Below, one piece after another: positions 5,771 to 7,659 of a stretch of 7,659 nucleotides of DNA. Below the pieces are notes generated by a model, which was not told where the DNA came from, did no database searches, and worked only from the letters and a program-made list of their open reading frames with translations. The stretch is taken from the NCBI GenBank assembly GCA_964565375.1, contig CAZMEV010000128.1, positions 1 through 7,659 of the forward strand, read 5' to 3'. The stretch comes from SLAN01 sp964565375. GTDB lineage: Bacteria > Spirochaetota > Spirochaetia > DSM-27196 > SKKC01. Both the position numbers and the translations under genes were made by a program. How positions within the stretch are numbered: position 1 is the stretch's first letter; each line of letters starts with the position of its first letter.

Positions 5771-7069
5771 TCATGGGACAATAAAGCGAGGGGCATCAGC
5801 CCGTACCCGAAGCCTTGTAACGCTTCCAGCCCCGAAAATTTCCTCCATGGCGCTTACAAAGTTCTGCCATTGTCCGATAGGAATGTACACCTGAATCGTT
5901 CCGGCGAATCCACCGCCGTGCACACGTGCGGCGCCCTGAAGGTCCCGTACGTCGAGAAAGTGCCTGGCCATCGTGGTGCCGATTCCTATGCCCTGCTCCT
6001 CCGGGGCGTGAGGCGGATAATAGTTCTGCAACAGCATGCCGCTCGATTCTCCGCTTTCCCGCACGAGCCGGAGATATGTTTCCGCGTTACCCTCAGCAAG
6101 CGCCTCGATCATGAGGCTTACCCGCCGGTTCTCACTGAAAAAGTGCAGGGCGCGCAGCACTGCCCGGTCCCCGCATTTCCGCCGGATTGCTGCGAGTCGG
6201 GCGTACAGTGAATCCTCTTCGCAGTCGGCGAGCACCTCGCCTCCGAGTTCCGACGCCACAGCCCGCATTTCCTCCGGAACTGCTGCATAGTCGGCAGTCA
6301 GGTCAGCATGGCTGCCTCCGGTATCGACGACAGCGAGGGCGTAACCGGCCGTGCTGAAGTCGAAGGCAACCGGCGTTATTTCCGGAGGTTCCAGCGAAAA
6401 GTCAATGGATATAATCCCGCCGTGGGCGCATGCGATCTGATCCATAAGTCCGCACGGTTTTCCGAAGAATTCGTTCTCCGCACGCCGGCCTGCACGGGCA
6501 ACAAACAGAACATCGTCGCGGCTGAGCTCCTGTGTGCCGGGAGCATCCCCCATTCCGGGCAGAAATACGAGCGTGGTTCCCAGGAGTACCTCGAATGCCG
6601 CGGAACTCGAGAGGCCGCTTCCTGATGCAACATTGCTCGTGACCGTAGCATCGAATCCGGTGACCGCTCGTCCTGCCTCGGCAAATGCCGCTGCCACACC
6701 CCGGATAAGTGCGTGGGGGCGTTCGCGTTCCTCGGGACGCGGGGCAGTTGAGGAAACATCGACCTTAATCTCCTCCTCATATCCCTCACTTTCGATACGC
6801 ACGAGTGAATCGCTTCGCGGCGAGACCACTGCGAGGACATCGAGGTCCACCGAGGCGCAAAGGACACGCCCGTTGTTGTGGTCGGTGTGGTTGCCGGCGA
6901 GCTCTGTGCGTCCGGGCGCACTGACAATCGCTGTCGGACTTTCAGGGCCAACTCGTTGAGCGTGGCGTTCGGCGAGTCGTCGCAGTCGTGCTTCGGCCGC
7001 TTGTGTATCGCCCGGAATAGACGAGATGACGGATGTACTCTCGATAAGGTCTTGCGCGTTCATGGGCAT
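5771..7069 (-). CDS. galK: Galactokinase (GHMP kinase family)
   Basis: GalK phosphorylates galactose with ATP to galactose-1-phosphate, the first step of the Leloir pathway, in the cytoplasm. Counting from the ATG at 7069 (432 residues), the galactokinase signature GRTELAGNHTDHNNG is at 53-67, the GHMP ATP-binding loop VASGSGLSSSAAFE at 147-160, CGLMDQ at 206-211, DTGGSHADLT at 249-258 and the third GHMP motif VHGGGFAGT at 383-391. Arg54 and Asp210 correspond to the catalytic Arg/Asp pair. The usual GEHTD reads GNHTD, a variant I recall from some other bacterial galactokinases. Start: the frame stays open to an ATG at 7156, but that would overlap manA and its promoter, and the extra residues look non-conserved. 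ATG 7069 has GGG 7 bases upstream, and ATG 7063 is also possible. First gene of a probable galK-pfp-lactonase operon. No galT or galE is in the window. Confidence 0.93.
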   Translation of the reverse strand: MPMNAQDLIESTSVISSIPGDTQAAEARLRRLAERHAQRVGPESPTAIVSAPGRTELAGNHTDHNNGRVLCASVDLDVLAVVSPRSDSLVRIESEGYEEEIKVDVSSTAPRPEERERPHALIRGVAAAFAEAGRAVTGFDATVTSNVASGSGLSSSAAFEVLLGTTLVFLPGMGDAPGTQELSRDDVLFVARAGRRAENEFFGKPCGLMDQIACAHGGIISIDFSLEPPEITPVAFDFSTAGYALAVVDTGGSHADLTADYAAVPEEMRAVASELGGEVLADCEEDSLYARLAAIRRKCGDRAVLRALHFFSENRRVSLMIEALAEGNAETYLRLVRESGESSGMLLQNYYPPHAPEEQGIGIGTTMARHFLDVRDLQGAARVHGGGFAGTIQVYIPIGQWQNFVSAMEEIFGAGSVTRLRVRADAPRFIVP

Positions 7070-7095
7070 ACGGTTGCCCGGTCCCGTGCGTTTCG

Positions 7096-7107
7096 TCAAC
7101 GAGTTGA
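7096..7107. promoter_or_regulatory. Candidate operator palindrome in the galK-manA divergent region
   Basis: TCAAC and GTTGA flank a 2-base centre, giving a 12-bp palindrome that ends one base before the proposed manA -35 box. A wider imperfect GTCAA...TTGAC pair (7095-7099 with 7109-7113) overlaps that box. Position between two divergent sugar genes fits a repressor site, but the arms are short and no regulator gene is in view. Confidence 0.3.
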
Positions 7108-7108
7108 A

Positions 7109-7138
7109 TTGACCCCGCGACAGCGATACGCCTACAGT
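7109..7138 (+). promoter_or_regulatory. Candidate sigma70-type promoter of manA
   Basis: TTGACC (7109-7114, 5 of 6 matches to TTGACA) and TACAGT (7133-7138, 4 of 6 to TATAAT) are separated by 18 bases. Transcription would begin near 7145, only about four bases before the manA ATG, which fits the lack of a clear ribosome binding site there. Called by eye. Confidence 0.45.
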
Positions 7139-7148
7139 ATCGGCATCC

Positions 7149-7659
7149 ATGAACATCGTACGGCTTGATAATCCGAAAAAAGATTATGCGTGGGGCAGTC
7201 GCTGTTCGCTGCAGACGCTTATCGGCGAAGCCCCCGACGGGCAGCCCTTAGCTGAAATCTGGATGGGTGCGCATCCGGCATCGCCGAGCCGGCTTCCCGA
7301 CGGTCGGCCTTTGAGTGAGGTTGATGTTCGCGAGCGGGGCAATCTCAGCTTTCTGTTCAAGTTTCTCTCCGCTGAACAGGCCCTGAGTATTCAGGCGCAT
7401 CCGTCACGCGAGCAGGCGGAGGAGGGGTTCGCACGCGAAGAAGAGGCGGGCATACCCATGAACGCACGCGAGCGCACCTTTCGCGACCGCAACCACAAAC
7501 CGGAAATTATCGTGGCACTTGAGCCGTTTCAGGGGATGAGCGGCTTTCGCCCGCTCGAGGATGCACTTGCCTCGCTCATGGCCGCCGGAGTGCTGTCGCC
7601 GGAGGCGGCCGGCCGGGATCAGTCTGCGGCGGGCGGGAATCCGGGCGCAGGCGCAGGTG
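7149..7659 (+). CDS. manA: Mannose-6-phosphate isomerase, class I, N-terminal part (3' end outside window)
   Basis: This zinc enzyme interconverts mannose-6-phosphate and fructose-6-phosphate in the cytoplasm, linking mannose use or mannosylation to glycolysis. The frame is open from ATG 7149 to the window edge, covering 170 residues of a family that is usually about 390-420 long. Typical type I features in order: YAWGS (13-17), AEIWMGAHPASPS (35-47), LFKFLSAEQALSIQAHP (69-85) with zinc ligands Gln82 and His84, and NHKPEIIVAL (115-124) with zinc ligand Glu119, then MSGFRPL. The last zinc ligand, a His near residue 260-290, is off the window. The visible end (SAAGGNPGAGAG, 159-170) is Gly/Ala-rich and not typical of the family, possibly a linker insertion. 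The gene is divergent from galK and lacks a good Shine-Dalgarno sequence; the start is set by homology, since YAWG normally falls about 10-15 residues from the start. Confidence 0.94.
   Translation, partial: MNIVRLDNPKKDYAWGSRCSLQTLIGEAPDGQPLAEIWMGAHPASPSRLPDGRPLSEVDVRERGNLSFLFKFLSAEQALSIQAHPSREQAEEGFAREEEAGIPMNARERTFRDRNHKPEIIVALEPFQGMSGFRPLEDALASLMAAGVLSPEAAGRDQSAAGGNPGAGAG

Overview
The window is a dense, GC-rich, protein-coding stretch of a bacterial chromosome. It has no RNA genes, insertion sequences, CRISPR arrays or prophage genes that I can see, and no gene-free stretch longer than about 80 bases. The long, plant/spirochaete-type pyrophosphate-dependent phosphofructokinase together with acetate kinase suggests a fermentative bacterium, most likely a free-living spirochaete of the Spirochaeta type. 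That assignment rests on protein resemblance alone and is not proven.

Layout. Positions 1-3009 (+ strand) hold the end of a tetratricopeptide-repeat protein, then acetate kinase (ackA, 4 bp later), then a DUF2779 protein whose GTG start overlaps the ackA stop. The spacing suggests one transcript. The DUF2779 protein looks like a fusion of a Cas4/RecB-like N-terminal part, with an apparently eroded active site, to a DEDD-type 3'-5' exonuclease domain.

Positions 3012-7069 (- strand) hold galactokinase (galK), PPi-dependent phosphofructokinase (pfp) and an SMP-30/gluconolactonase-family protein, read in that order and separated by 18 and 5 bp, so probably one sugar-catabolic operon. It converges on the ackA operon with only 2 bp between the stop codons. 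The lactonase carries an acidic, Ser/Glu-rich C-terminal tail where a spacer would usually lie.

At 7149 a divergent mannose-6-phosphate isomerase gene (manA) begins and runs off the right edge. The 79-bp gap between galK and manA holds a plausible sigma70-type promoter for manA, which would give an almost leaderless mRNA, and a small palindrome next to its -35 box.

Working together: ManA makes fructose-6-phosphate from mannose-6-phosphate, PFP converts fructose-6-phosphate to fructose-1,6-bisphosphate using PPi, GalK brings in galactose as galactose-1-phosphate, and AckA makes ATP at the acetate end of fermentation. The lactonase may open a sugar lactone. The DUF2779 nuclease has no obvious metabolic role. 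No clearly new multi-gene system is visible; the DUF2779 protein and the convergent junction with its tail are the most unusual parts.
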